Assembly (NCBI RefSeq): GCF_900105155.1
Contig: NZ_LT629762.1
Coordinates: forward strand, 1,550,001-1,614,000
Length of the DNA: 64,000 bases
Reading direction: 5' to 3'
Source of the DNA: Pseudomonas prosekii
GTDB lineage: Bacteria; Pseudomonadota; Gammaproteobacteria; Pseudomonadales; Pseudomonadaceae
This document shows positions 1-8,706 of this stretch, one piece after another (position 1 is the first letter of the stretch; each line of letters starts with the position of its first letter). Made by a program: the position numbers and the translations under genes. Under the pieces are notes generated by a model. The model was given only the letters and a program-made list of their open reading frames with translations. It was not told the DNA's origin and ran no database searches.

Positions 1-371
1 CGGACAGTCAGGGCATGCCGATGAATGTGCTCTACCTCGCCCATCGCTACCGCAACATTATGATCAACTTCGGCGCACTGCTCTGTCCCGGTCCCGAGGT
101 GCAACCCGCGTGCGCGCTGTGGGATTTCATCCAGAACTACATGGACGTCAGCCGCCCGCTGCCGGACCTGCCGCAATACGAGGAGTACCGCCACCTCGAC
201 CCCACCACCGCCGAATACGACCGCCGCACCGGTCGCAACCCGCGTTTCTGGATCGACATGGACGATGCGACGTTCAAACTGGTAGTCAGGGAGATGCATC
301 AGCGCGTCGCCAACATCGATACGTTTCAACGGCCTAATTTGATGGCGGCTTATGTGACGTATGTCGATTGA
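1..371 (+). CDS. C-terminal part of a DUF6708-like membrane protein (5' end outside window)
   Basis: The reading frame is open from the first bases of the window (in-frame codons from base 3) to the TGA at 369-371, so only about the last 122 residues are present and the true start lies upstream. The protein is almost identical to residues 233-354 of the complete gene that follows at 492-1556, with only about a dozen base differences over 371 bp. No catalytic motif is visible; the segment is rich in Tyr, Pro and acidic residues. I associate this family (probably DUF6708) with type VI secretion neighbourhoods, but no secretion gene is in view. Function unknown. Confidence 0.75.
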   Translation, partial: DSQGMPMNVLYLAHRYRNIMINFGALLCPGPEVQPACALWDFIQNYMDVSRPLPDLPQYEEYRHLDPTTAEYDRRTGRNPRFWIDMDDATFKLVVREMHQRVANIDTFQRPNLMAAYVTYVD

Positions 372-492
372 ACAAAATGAAAAGTTGCCGGGATTTGCCG
401 CATCGTTCTACGGCAACAAGTTCAACTTCAGCAGTGAGGTGAGACTTCATTGGGCTGACGAACTTACAAACAAGTCACGGAAGATCAGCTAA
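361..492 (+). CDS. Small 43-aa ORF coupled between two DUF6708-like genes
   Basis: An ATG at 361 lies inside the last codons of the upstream gene (whose stop is at 369-371) and opens a 43-codon frame beginning MSIEQNEKLPGF. Its TAA at 490-492 overlaps the ATG of the next gene (TAATG). It thus bridges the two large genes with overlaps at both ends, the arrangement of translationally coupled genes. The product is short, soluble-looking and has no recognised domain. The second large gene has the same ATG at its 3' end opening a different short frame (1546-1620), so this may be the truncated remnant of a partner gene. It may also be a chance ORF. Confidence 0.35.
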   Translation: MSIEQNEKLPGFAASFYGNKFNFSSEVRLHWADELTNKSRKIS

Positions 493-1556
493 TGGCTCAC
501 GAATCTTATTACACCGAAACTGCCTACGGGGCTATCGAGGTACCTCAGCAAGAGTGTTCATCTGAACGATCCTGGATCATGCGCTTCGCAAAAGTTAGAT
601 TGCCTTGGGGCAACACAGATGAAGTGTGCCCGGTGAGTTTTATGGAAGATTACTCACCAACAGATATTCGACATCAGGCAAAAGTCCAAAGACAACGCGA
701 AGAACAAATAGCTAATACTAACTACACGCCAACCCCATATGAATCTATTGATTTTCATATAAGGGATGACCACGAGCGTTTCAGGCACGCACTTCTCCCA
801 GCAAGCTCCCACTTCTGGCTATTCATGAGGCTTTTAGGGAAGTGGATTTTTTACATATGTTTTATATTTAGCATCCCCGGACACATCTCATTAATTTCGT
901 TGGTAAGTGAATCTTGGTGGGAGCTCACCAAAAATTTATTTATTGAGTACTATTCCTGGCTTCTCGGCATACCACTCCTATGCTGGGCACTCGGCTCAAT
1001 AGTCATAAAACACTTCCCCAGCCTGTGGATAAAACCCTCCCGAGGCCCGATCTGGGAACTCAACCGCCGCACCGGTCTGGTCACCGTCTTCGACTACAAA
1101 AACAACGGTGAATATAAAAAGAACGGCACCATCGGTGAACTCACTGCCCCTTTCTACGAGTTCGACGCCTACATCGCCACTTCTCCGGACAGTCAGGGCA
1201 TGCCGATGAATGTGCTCTACCTCGCCCATCGCTACCGCAACATCGTGATCAACTTCGGCGCACTGCTCTGTCCCGGCCCCGAGGTGCAACCCGCGTGCGC
1301 GCTGTGGGATTTCATCCAGAACTACATGGACGTCAGCCGCCCGCTGCCGGACCTGCCGCAATACGAGGAGTATCGCCCCCTCGACCCCACCACTGCCGAA
1401 TACGACCGCCGCACCGGCCGCAACCCGCGTTTCTGGATCGATATGGACGATGCGACGTTCAAGCAAGTGGTCAGGGAGATGCATCAGCGCGTCGACAACA
1501 TCGATACGTTTCAACGGCCTAATTTGATGGCGGCTTATGTGATGTATGTCGATTGA
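492..1556 (+). CDS. DUF6708-like membrane protein
   Basis: 354-aa protein. Residues 1-100 are hydrophilic. Two hydrophobic stretches follow, at about residues 109-145 and 155-175, consistent with a membrane hairpin. A conserved C-terminal domain begins near residue 185 (RGPIWELNRRTGLV) and runs to the end. The last 122 residues duplicate the partial gene at 1-371, whereas the N-terminal half is encoded by visibly AT-richer DNA (about 560-1050). Function is unknown. I link the family (probably DUF6708) to type VI secretion loci from general knowledge only. The ATG overlaps the stop of the 43-aa ORF, which supports this start. Confidence 0.75.
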   Translation: MAHESYYTETAYGAIEVPQQECSSERSWIMRFAKVRLPWGNTDEVCPVSFMEDYSPTDIRHQAKVQRQREEQIANTNYTPTPYESIDFHIRDDHERFRHALLPASSHFWLFMRLLGKWIFYICFIFSIPGHISLISLVSESWWELTKNLFIEYYSWLLGIPLLCWALGSIVIKHFPSLWIKPSRGPIWELNRRTGLVTVFDYKNNGEYKKNGTIGELTAPFYEFDAYIATSPDSQGMPMNVLYLAHRYRNIVINFGALLCPGPEVQPACALWDFIQNYMDVSRPLPDLPQYEEYRPLDPTTAEYDRRTGRNPRFWIDMDDATFKQVVREMHQRVDNIDTFQRPNLMAAYVMYVD

Positions 1557-1620
1557 GCCACAGAAGATATGCCGCGCACTGCGGCGAAACACTTTATGGG
1601 GAGTGGCTGCCGGGGGTTAG
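1546..1620 (+). pseudogene. 24-codon ORF overlapping the end of the DUF6708-like gene, probable gene remnant
   Basis: The ATG at 1546 lies in the last codons of the preceding gene, at the position equivalent to the start of the 43-aa ORF after the first copy. The frame begins MSIEPQKICRALRRNTLWG and stops at TAG 1618-1620. The first four codons (MSIE) match the other small ORF and the rest differ. The sequence looks like the cytoplasmic head and first residues of a membrane segment that has been cut short. This suggests each DUF6708-like gene was once followed by a coupled partner gene. Evidence is weak. Confidence 0.3.
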
Positions 1621-1668
1621 TTAGCGAACCAAGGGTGAAAGAAGCGCAGGTGCCGAGTTCGAGTAACC

Positions 1669-1775
1669 TGTGGCGAGGGAGCTTGCTCCCGTTCGGCTGC
1701 GAAGCAGTCGTAAAAGTTGATCGAAGCGTGTGGCAGGAAAAACGCCGGGGCCGCTTCGCGGAGCCCCCTCGCCAC
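1669..1775. repeat. REP-like inverted repeat doublet (GTGGCGAGGG family)
   Basis: Left arm TGTGGCGAGGGAGCTTGCTC and a right arm ending in CCCCCTCGCCACA enclose about 80 bp with the core GGCTGCGAAGCAGTCGT. The arms can pair and the left arm also forms its own hairpin. Related doublets occur at 15756, 34039 and 40836. It lies between the DUF6708-like genes and the end of wspR, at the 3' end of both convergent units. Confidence 0.75.
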
Positions 1776-1831
1776 AAAAGCCCCGTGCCTCAGCGCATCT
1801 CAGTCTGGAAAAATGGGCTCAGGTCGATCCG

Positions 1832-2833
1832 CTACTCAATCCCCACCTGATTACGTCCATTGTTCTTCGCCAGATACAGCCCTTTATCCGCCGCCGAGAT
1901 CAGTTGCCGGCAATCGCTACCCGCTTGCGGGGTGATCGTTGACAGGCCGATGCTGATGGTCAGATTCGCCCCTTCTGCCGGGAACACGTGGGGGATTTTC
2001 AACCCCGCCACAGTCTGCCGAAGTTTCTCCGCGACCAATCGCGCGCCGCCCGGCGAGGTGTTTGGCAGCACCAGTGCAAACTCTTCGCCGCCGTAGCGTG
2101 CCGGCAAGTCCGAAGGTCGGGCGCTGGCGTCGCGGATCGCCGTGGCGACTTTGCGCAGGGCTTCGTCGCCCTCCAGATGGCCGAAGCTGTCGTTGTAGGA
2201 TTTGAAGTAATCGACGTCGATCATCAGCAACGACAGTTGCGTCTGGTCGCGCAACGAGCGGCGCCATTCGAGTTCGAGGTATTCATCGAAATGCCGCCGG
2301 TTCGACAGCCCGGTCAGACCATCGGAGTTCATCAAACGCTGCAACACCAGGTTGGTGTCGAGCAATTGCTGCTGACTGACACGCAACGCGCGGTACGCCG
2401 CATCGCGCTGCAACAACGTCATATAGGAGCGCGAGTGGTAACGAATGCGCGCGACCAGTTCGATGTTGTCCGGCAGTTTCACCAGGTAATCGTTGGCCCC
2501 GGCCGCGAACGCCGCGCTTTTGATCAGCGGGTCTTCCTTGGTCGAGAGGACGATGATCGGGATGTCCTTGGTCGCCGGATGGTTGCGGTATTCACGCACC
2601 AGCGACAGGCCGTCGAGGCCGGGCATCACCAGATCCTGGAGGATCACCGTTGGTTTGATGCGAATCGCCTGGGAAATGGCCTGATGCGGATCGGCGCAAA
2701 AGTGGAAATCGATATTTTCCTGATTGGCCAAACCGCGTCGAACCGCCTCGCCGATCATCGCTTGATCGTCCACCAACAACACCATGGCGGCGTTTTCGTC
2801 GGTCTTGAAGTCGTCGAGTTGTAGGTCATTCAT
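1832..2833 (-). CDS. wspR: Response regulator with diguanylate cyclase domain, WspR
   Basis: 333 aa. Makes cyclic di-GMP from two GTP when phosphorylated by WspE. N-terminal receiver: acidic pair DD at 22-23, phospho-acceptor Asp67 in [11 protein letters not shown] helical linker leads to a GGDEF domain with active-site GGEEF at 248-252. The inhibitory I-site RxxD (RPSD, 239-242) is intact five residues upstream. It is the last gene of the wsp operon, 54 bp after wspF, the only real gap in the cluster. Length and domain order match WspR of other Pseudomonas. Output is expected to be cellulose or other exopolysaccharide, attachment and wrinkly colony forms, as known for P. fluorescens. Confidence 0.97.
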   Translation of the reverse strand: MNDLQLDDFKTDENAAMVLLVDDQAMIGEAVRRGLANQENIDFHFCADPHQAISQAIRIKPTVILQDLVMPGLDGLSLVREYRNHPATKDIPIIVLSTKEDPLIKSAAFAAGANDYLVKLPDNIELVARIRYHSRSYMTLLQRDAAYRALRVSQQQLLDTNLVLQRLMNSDGLTGLSNRRHFDEYLELEWRRSLRDQTQLSLLMIDVDYFKSYNDSFGHLEGDEALRKVATAIRDASARPSDLPARYGGEEFALVLPNTSPGGARLVAEKLRQTVAGLKIPHVFPAEGANLTISIGLSTITPQAGSDCRQLISAADKGLYLAKNNGRNQVGIE

Positions 2834-2887
2834 GTGCGGTCACCTGAATACTGCCGGGGCCAGGATTGCGGCGAAAAGTCGTCATTT

Positions 2888-3892
2888 CTAGAATATCTCC
2901 AGCAATCGTGGCGCTATCGTGTCCAGTGAACGGATCTCTTTGGCGGCATCGATTGCCGCCGCCGCTTTCGGCATCCCGTACACCGCACTGCTGTTCTGGT
3001 CCTGAGCGATGGTCAGGTAACCCTGTTGGCGCATGAGTTTAAGCCCCTGCGCGCCGTCGCGCCCCATGCCGGTGAGCAAAACGCCGACTGCGTCGCCATT
3101 CCAGTAACTGGCCACGCTTTCGAAAAACACATCGATCGAAGGCCGGTAGATCTCGTTGACCGGTTCGGCGGTGTAGGCCAGCGTGCCGTTCTTCAACAGA
3201 CGAATATGGTGATTGGTCCCCGCCAGCAACACCGTGCCGGGCTGCGGTGGTTCGCCCTCCTGAGCCAGCCGCACATTGAGGCCGCTGGCGCTGCTCAGCC
3301 ATTCGGCCATGCCGGCGGCGAACACTTGGTCGACGTGCTGCACCAGCACAATCGCGGCGGAAAAATTCTTCGGCAAACCTTTGAGCAACACTTCGAGCGC
3401 CGCCGGCCCGCCCGCCGATGAGCCGATCGCCACCAGTTTCTGCCGCGAGCCGGAGCCGCGCAGCGGGCTTGGCGCCGTGTGCACGCGGTTGCCCTTGTCG
3501 CCAATCAGCCAACTGATATTGAGGATCTTGCGCAGCAACGGCGCCGCCGCTTCCGCAGGATTGCCGGCACCGATCGCCGGCGTATCGACCACGTCCAGCG
3601 CGCCATAACCCATGGCTTCGAACACCCGGTGCACGTTCTGCTGGCGGTCCACCGTGACAATTACGATAGCGCACGGCGTGTCGGCCATGATCCGCCGTGT
3701 GGCCTCGACGCCGTCCATCACCGGCATGATCAAGTCCATCAGGATCAAGTCCGGCGTCTGCTCGGCGCAGCGTTGCACCGCTTCGGCGCCATTGCTTGCA
3801 ACCCAGATCACCTGGTGCGCGGGCTCGAATGCGAGGGCGCGGCGCAGCGCTTCGACCGCCATGGGCATGTCATTGACGATAGCGATTTTCAT
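2888..3892 (-). CDS. wspF: Chemotaxis-type methylesterase/response regulator WspF (CheB-like)
   Basis: 334 aa. Removes methyl groups from the receptor WspA and so damps the pathway. Loss of WspF is known to lock WspR on and give wrinkly variants. Receiver domain at 1-120 with Asp53 in LILMDLIMPVMDG. The C-terminal CheB esterase domain has the Ser motif IGSSAGGP near residue 160, the His in VLVQHVDQ and the Asp in TGMGRDGAQG. The start overlaps the wspE stop by 4 bp. The frame is intact, so this strain is not an obvious wspF loss-of-function variant. Confidence 0.97.
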   Translation of the reverse strand: MKIAIVNDMPMAVEALRRALAFEPAHQVIWVASNGAEAVQRCAEQTPDLILMDLIMPVMDGVEATRRIMADTPCAIVIVTVDRQQNVHRVFEAMGYGALDVVDTPAIGAGNPAEAAAPLLRKILNISWLIGDKGNRVHTAPSPLRGSGSRQKLVAIGSSAGGPAALEVLLKGLPKNFSAAIVLVQHVDQVFAAGMAEWLSSASGLNVRLAQEGEPPQPGTVLLAGTNHHIRLLKNGTLAYTAEPVNEIYRPSIDVFFESVASYWNGDAVGVLLTGMGRDGAQGLKLMRQQGYLTIAQDQNSSAVYGMPKAAAAIDAAKEIRSLDTIAPRLLEIF

Positions 3893-6189
3893 GCCCGCGC
3901 TCCTCCAATGAGCTCAACCACAGCATCGAGCAGGGCGTCGTCATGAAAACTCGCCTTGGCTAGATAATAGTCGGCTCCGGCGTCCAGTCCACGGCGGCGG
4001 TCTTCTTCGCGGTCCTTGTAGGAAACCACCATCACCGGCAGCGATTGCAGGCGATTGTCCCGGCGCAACAGAGACACCAGTTCGATGCCATCCATGCGCG
4101 GCATATCGATGTCAGTAATCAGCAGATCGAAATCCTCCGAACGCAATGCGTTCCAGCCGTCCATGCCGTCGACCGCGACGGCCACGTCGTAACCCCGATT
4201 GAGCAGCAACTTGCGCTGCAATTCACGTACCGTCAGCGAATCGTCAACCACCAGAATGCGTTTGCGCGCTGCTTCGGCGGCCTGATTACTGTGCCGGGCG
4301 ATCCGCTCCAGGCGCCCGGTATTCAGCAGTTTGTCGACCGAACGCAGCATGTCTTCGACGTCGACAATCAACACCACCGAACCGTCGTCGAGCAAGGCCC
4401 CGGCGGAAATGTCCTGAATCTTGCCCAGCCGCTCATCCAGCGGCAACACCACCAAAGTCCGCTCGCCAACAAAACGTTCGACCGCCACGCCATAAATCGC
4501 ATCGCGCTCGCGAATCACCACGACCTTGAGCGTTTGCTGGCTGGTCTGGCTCGCCGGGCGCTGCAGCAATTGACTGGCGGCGACCAAACCCACGTGGCGG
4601 CCTTCGTACCAGAAGTGCTGGCGCCCTTCGAGCTGGACGATGTCGTCCGCTTCGAGGTCGCACATGCGCTCGATGTGCGCCAGCGGAAAGGCGTAAGCCT
4701 CGTCGCCGACTTCGACCACCAGGCTGCGCACCACCGACAGGGTCAGCGGCACTTCCAAATGAAAACGACTGCCCTCGCCCGCCGTCTGCTCCAGCACCAC
4801 GGCGCCGCGCAACTGGCGAACCATGTGCTGAACCGCGTCGAGGCCAACGCCACGTCCGGAGACTTCGGTGACCTTGTCACGCAGGCTGAAACCCGGCAGA
4901 AACAGGAACGTCAGTAGCTCTTCTTCGCTCAACTGCGCAGCAGTTTCCGCCGGCGACAACTGCCGCTCGATGATGCTGCGGCGGACCTTTTCGAGGTCGA
5001 CGCCGTTGCCGTCATCGCTGAGTTCAAGCACCAGCAAACCGGCCTGATGTGAGGCGCGCAAGCGGATCAGGCCTTCCGCCGGTTTACCCGCGAGCAGGCG
5101 TTGTTCCGGGGTTTCGATGCCGTGGTCGACGGCGTTGCGCAGCAGATGAGTCAGCGGCGCTTCAAGTTTTTCCAGGACGTCGCGATCAACCTGGGTTTTC
5201 TCGCCTTCGATCTCCAGCCGCACCTGTTTGCCCAAGTCGCGCCCGAGGTCGCGGACCATGCGCACTTGCCCGCTCAGCACATCGGCGAACGGGCGCATGC
5301 GGCAGGCCAGCGCAGTGTCGTACAACACCTGCGCGCGTTGGCTGGCGTGCCAGGCGAATTCATCCAGCTCGGCGTTTTTTTCCACCAGCAACTGCTGGGA
5401 TTCCGCCAACAACCGCCGCGCGTCATCGAGCGCTTCCTGAGCTTCGAGGCTCAGGTGCAAATCCTTGAGGTGAACGTTGAGGTTTTCCAGCGCGCGCAGG
5501 CCATTGCTCTGCGTGCGTTTGAGCCGCTGCATGGTCGCCAGATGCGGTTTCAGCCGCAGGGTTTCCACCAGCGATTTGCTCGACAGATCCAGCAAGCTGT
5601 TTAGCCGCTCGGCGGTGACGCGCAACACCCGCTCACCGTTTTCCGTGGTGCGGCGGTTGACCCGGGGCGGCTCACTCGCAACCGCCGGCGCCACCAGCGG
5701 TTGCTCGATCACTGGCACCGGCACTTCGACCGCTGGCGCCTGCAATTGCAGCTCGTCCATGAACGGCGCAATCGGCGTGCTGATCGGCGGCGCCAGTGCC
5801 AGCGGATCGAGCAAGCGCCCCATGAGCGCCACATAAGCCTCGATGTCCAGCGCCGACGGCGCGTGGGTTGGCGTGGCGATCCGCATCAACAGGTCAGTGC
5901 CTTGCAACAACGCGTCGATGTGTTCGGGACGCAGATACAGCCGCGATTCCTGCGCGCTGACCAGGCAATCCTCCATCACATGCGCGACGCTGACCCCGGC
6001 GTCCACCCCGACAATCCGCGCCGCGCCCTTGAGCGAATGCGCCGCGCGCATGCACGATTCGAGGTGATCGGCCTGGGTCGGGTCGCGCTCCAGCGCCAGC
6101 AGTCCGGCGCTGAGCACTTGGGTCTGGGCCTCGGCTTCGAGGCTGAACAACTCCAGCAAAGAGGCGTCGCGCATTTGCTCGGGGGTCAT
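3889..6189 (-). CDS. wspE: Hybrid chemotaxis histidine kinase WspE (CheA-REC)
   Basis: 766 aa. Autophosphorylates when signalled by WspA and passes phosphate to WspR and WspF. Order: Hpt domain with phospho-His51 in AAHSLKGAARIVG; Pro-rich linker at about 125-180; dimerisation helices; HATPase with N-box LTHLLRNAVDHGIE and the glycine box GRGVGLDAV; CheW-like domain; C-terminal receiver with Asp in LLITDIDMPRMDG near residue 690. All key residues are seen. It overlaps both neighbours by 4 bp, so translation of the operon is likely coupled. Confidence 0.97.
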   Translation of the reverse strand: MTPEQMRDASLLELFSLEAEAQTQVLSAGLLALERDPTQADHLESCMRAAHSLKGAARIVGVDAGVSVAHVMEDCLVSAQESRLYLRPEHIDALLQGTDLLMRIATPTHAPSALDIEAYVALMGRLLDPLALAPPISTPIAPFMDELQLQAPAVEVPVPVIEQPLVAPAVASEPPRVNRRTTENGERVLRVTAERLNSLLDLSSKSLVETLRLKPHLATMQRLKRTQSNGLRALENLNVHLKDLHLSLEAQEALDDARRLLAESQQLLVEKNAELDEFAWHASQRAQVLYDTALACRMRPFADVLSGQVRMVRDLGRDLGKQVRLEIEGEKTQVDRDVLEKLEAPLTHLLRNAVDHGIETPEQRLLAGKPAEGLIRLRASHQAGLLVLELSDDGNGVDLEKVRRSIIERQLSPAETAAQLSEEELLTFLFLPGFSLRDKVTEVSGRGVGLDAVQHMVRQLRGAVVLEQTAGEGSRFHLEVPLTLSVVRSLVVEVGDEAYAFPLAHIERMCDLEADDIVQLEGRQHFWYEGRHVGLVAASQLLQRPASQTSQQTLKVVVIRERDAIYGVAVERFVGERTLVVLPLDERLGKIQDISAGALLDDGSVVLIVDVEDMLRSVDKLLNTGRLERIARHSNQAAEAARKRILVVDDSLTVRELQRKLLLNRGYDVAVAVDGMDGWNALRSEDFDLLITDIDMPRMDGIELVSLLRRDNRLQSLPVMVVSYKDREEDRRRGLDAGADYYLAKASFHDDALLDAVVELIGGARA

Positions 6190-6869
6190 GTGAGGCTCCG
6201 GGTCACGGCGGACAACAACTGTTCTTCATCCAGCCAGCGCAGGCTGCGACCTTTGAATTGCAACACGCCACGGGTGTACTTGGCGCTGGCCTGCGCGCCC
6301 GATTGCGAGGCGGCGTCGAGGATGCGTTCGTCGATCGCGTGAATCCCGTCGACTTCGTCCACCGGCACCACCACCGGGCCACCGCGCGCGGCGATGATCA
6401 ACATGCGCGGCATCACCCGCGCGCCGGACGCGACATTGTTGCTGGTGTCGAGGCCAAGCAATTCCACCAGCGACAGGCACGCGACCAACGCGCCGCGCAC
6501 ATTCGCCACGCCGAGCAACGCTCGCGAGCGCTGGTGCGGCAGCGAATGAATGGTTTGCAGCGGCGCGACTTCCACCAGGCTGCGCGTCGCCAGCCCCAGC
6601 CATTCTTCGCCGAGACGGAACATCAGCAGCGACCGGGTTTTGATCTCGGTTTCGAGCGCCGTCGCCACTTGCTCGTGGTGTTCCTGCTGCAACGCGTAAC
6701 GGTCGAGCAACCGCGTGGCCGCTGCCGAATACACCGAGCAATTGCGGCAGTGAATGTGCTCGACCAGCAGCGGGCAGGACTTGTCGCCGTGGATGCCGAT
6801 GCGGTTCCAGCAGTCGTCGATGGCCTGGGCATCTTCGTGGGTGAGGTTCAAGGTGTCCGCGCCGTTCAT
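6186..6869 (-). CDS. wspD: CheW-type coupling protein WspD
   Basis: 227 aa. One of the two CheW-like adaptors of the Wsp complex, joining receptor WspA to kinase WspE. An N-terminal extension of about 70 residues contains several Cys (HCRNC) and precedes the CheW fold starting near SLLMFRLGEEWLGLATRSL. The usual CheW beta-barrel features follow (GVANVRGALVACLSL). It overlaps wspC and wspE by 4 bp each. Confidence 0.93.
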   Translation of the reverse strand: MNGADTLNLTHEDAQAIDDCWNRIGIHGDKSCPLLVEHIHCRNCSVYSAAATRLLDRYALQQEHHEQVATALETEIKTRSLLMFRLGEEWLGLATRSLVEVAPLQTIHSLPHQRSRALLGVANVRGALVACLSLVELLGLDTSNNVASGARVMPRMLIIAARGGPVVVPVDEVDGIHAIDERILDAASQSGAQASAKYTRGVLQFKGRSLRWLDEEQLLSAVTRSLT

Positions 6870-8173
6870 CGTTTACGCTCACTGTCAGCCGCGCGTTCGC
6901 TGCGCGCGGCGCGTTCCTGCAAGCGTCGCGCGCCCGCCGTATCGCCCTGGGATTGCAGCAACGCCGCCAAGTGCATCAAAGCATCAGGATGTTGCGGTTC
7001 GAGGTACAACGCCTTGCGATAAAAGCCCTGCGCTTCGAGCGCACGCCCGGCCACGTCGCTGAGCAATCCCAGCCAATAAAACACCTGCGCGACTGGTTCG
7101 TGGCTGCGCAGATACAGTTCACACGCCGCCCGCGCCTCGGTGCTTTTGCCTTCGTTGGCCAGCGCGGCAATGCTCGCCAGCAATGCGGCGGCGTCGGGAT
7201 TAGCCGTTGTCGAGGTGTTCGCCAACGGCGCAACCGCCGCGAACGGACGACTGCGCACTGGCGGCGGTGGCGTCACGCGGCGCACCGGCTGCGGCGTTGG
7301 CAGGGGCGTTGGCAGGGGCGTTGGCAGGGGCGTCGACGTCGGCGCAAAAGCGCTCGGCAGCGGTTCGGGCTCGGCCAGACTTTGCCGACTGAACGCAAAC
7401 GACTGCGCAATACCGATCGAACGCATGCCCAACCGCCCGAGCAAACTGCCTTCAGCCGGGCCGATAAACAGCACGCCATCGACGTGGGTCAGGCGCTTGA
7501 GCACTTCGAATACTTGCTGCTGGGTCGGCTGATCGAAATAGATCAGCAGGTTGCGACAGAACACGAAGTCATAGGGCGGCTCGTTCGCCAGCAACGTCGG
7601 ATCGAGCAGATTCGCCACTTGCAAACGCACTTGTTCCAGCACCCGTTCGCTGAGCTTGTAGCCGTCGTCTTCGGCGCTGAAATGCCGCTCGCGAAACGCG
7701 ATGTCCTGCCCACGAAAGGAGTTTTTGCCATACACCGCGCGCCTGGCTTTTTCCACCGAAAGCGGGCTGACGTCCATGCCTTCGACTTTGAACTGGTGCG
7801 GTTTGAGCCCGGCGTCGAGTAACGCCATGGCAATCGAATAAGGCTCTTCGCCGGTGGAACACGGCAGGCTGAGAATGCGCAAGGCGCGCATGTGGTTGAT
7901 CTCGGTCAGGCGTTTGCTCGCCAGTTTCGCCAGCGTGGCGAAGGATTCCGGGTAACGGAAAAACCAGGTTTCCGGGACGATCACCGCTTCGATCAACGCC
8001 TGCTGCTCATCCCGCGAGCCCTGCAAAGTCTGCCAATACTCGTCGGCGCTCAGCGCTTTTGAGGCTGTGGTGCGCTGGCGAACCGCGCGTTCGATGATCG
8101 CCGCGCCGACCGACGCAACGTCGAGGCCGATGCGATCCTTGAGGAAATCGAAAAAGCGCTGATCGCTGGTCAT
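6866..8173 (-). CDS. wspC: Chemoreceptor methyltransferase WspC (CheR-TPR)
   Basis: 435 aa. Methylates glutamates of WspA using S-adenosylmethionine, opposing WspF. CheR N-domain at 1-80 and the SAM-binding domain at about 80-270 with LSLPCSTGEEPYSIAM and FVFCRNLLIYFD. A proline-rich linker with PTPL repeats (about residues 282-292) leads to C-terminal TPR helices (FYWLGLLSDVAGRALEAQGF and the following unit). The linker is encoded by a 12-bp tandem repeat at 7295-7330. Start and stop overlap the neighbouring wsp genes by 4 bp. Confidence 0.95.
   Translation of the reverse strand: MTSDQRFFDFLKDRIGLDVASVGAAIIERAVRQRTTASKALSADEYWQTLQGSRDEQQALIEAVIVPETWFFRYPESFATLAKLASKRLTEINHMRALRILSLPCSTGEEPYSIAMALLDAGLKPHQFKVEGMDVSPLSVEKARRAVYGKNSFRGQDIAFRERHFSAEDDGYKLSERVLEQVRLQVANLLDPTLLANEPPYDFVFCRNLLIYFDQPTQQQVFEVLKRLTHVDGVLFIGPAEGSLLGRLGMRSIGIAQSFAFSRQSLAEPEPLPSAFAPTSTPLPTPLPTPLPTPQPVRRVTPPPPVRSRPFAAVAPLANTSTTANPDAAALLASIAALANEGKSTEARAACELYLRSHEPVAQVFYWLGLLSDVAGRALEAQGFYRKALYLEPQHPDALMHLAALLQSQGDTAGARRLQERAARSERAADSERKR
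7295..7330. repeat. 12-bp tandem repeat (three copies) inside wspC
   Basis: The plus-strand unit CGTTGGCAGGGG is repeated exactly three times and encodes Pro-Thr-Pro-Leu repeats on the minus strand, in the linker between the CheR and TPR parts of WspC. The unit is a multiple of three, so copy-number change would keep the frame. Confidence 0.85.
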
Positions 8174-8706
8174 GGCTGATCCTCAAGCAACATCAGGTCC
8201 AGCGGCGATGGCGGAAACAATAGCGCGCGCACATCGTCGTCGAGCAGGTCGGCGACCCGCACCCATTGCAGCAATCCGAGCGCGTCTTTGCGCACCGGGC
8301 CGAGGTACGGCGCCTGGCGATTGTCGAGGCCATAGGGCTGAAATTCCGCCGCGTCGCAGCGCAAAGTGTCGGTGGCTTGCTCGAGGATCAACCCGAGCAA
8401 TTGCGCGGGCGTGGCGGCGTCGGGCCGATAGTGCACCAGCACCAGCCGCGTACTGGTACGCGCCTGCGCCGGTTGGCCAAACGTCAGCGCGCTCAAGTCG
8501 ATCACCGGCACCACGGCACCGCGATAAGCGAACACACCCGCGACCCACTGCGGCGCCCGCGCAATCGGTTTCAGCGGCAGGCGCGGCAACACTTCCGCGA
8601 CTTCAATCGCTTGCAGCGCGTAACGCTCGTCACCGATGCGAAACACCAGAAACAGCGCTTGCCGCGCCGCCGTCACGGCGTGGCGTTTGGCCGTGAGTTC
8701 GTTCAT
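8170..8706 (-). CDS. wspB: CheW-type coupling protein WspB
   Basis: 178 aa, a single CheW domain (LFLVFRIGDERYALQAIEV then WVAGVFAYRGAVVPVIDL). Second adaptor of the Wsp signalling complex; acts in the cytoplasm at the receptor cluster. Its ATG shares one base with the wspA stop (TGATG) and its stop overlaps wspC by 4 bp, so translation is likely coupled. Confidence 0.95.
   Translation of the reverse strand: MNELTAKRHAVTAARQALFLVFRIGDERYALQAIEVAEVLPRLPLKPIARAPQWVAGVFAYRGAVVPVIDLSALTFGQPAQARTSTRLVLVHYRPDAATPAQLLGLILEQATDTLRCDAAEFQPYGLDNRQAPYLGPVRKDALGLLQWVRVADLLDDDVRALLFPPSPLDLMLLEDQP

Noticed and set aside
2888..3892. Possible loss-of-function in wspF (a common wrinkly mutation)
   Set aside because: The frame is complete and all receiver and CheB catalytic motifs are present.
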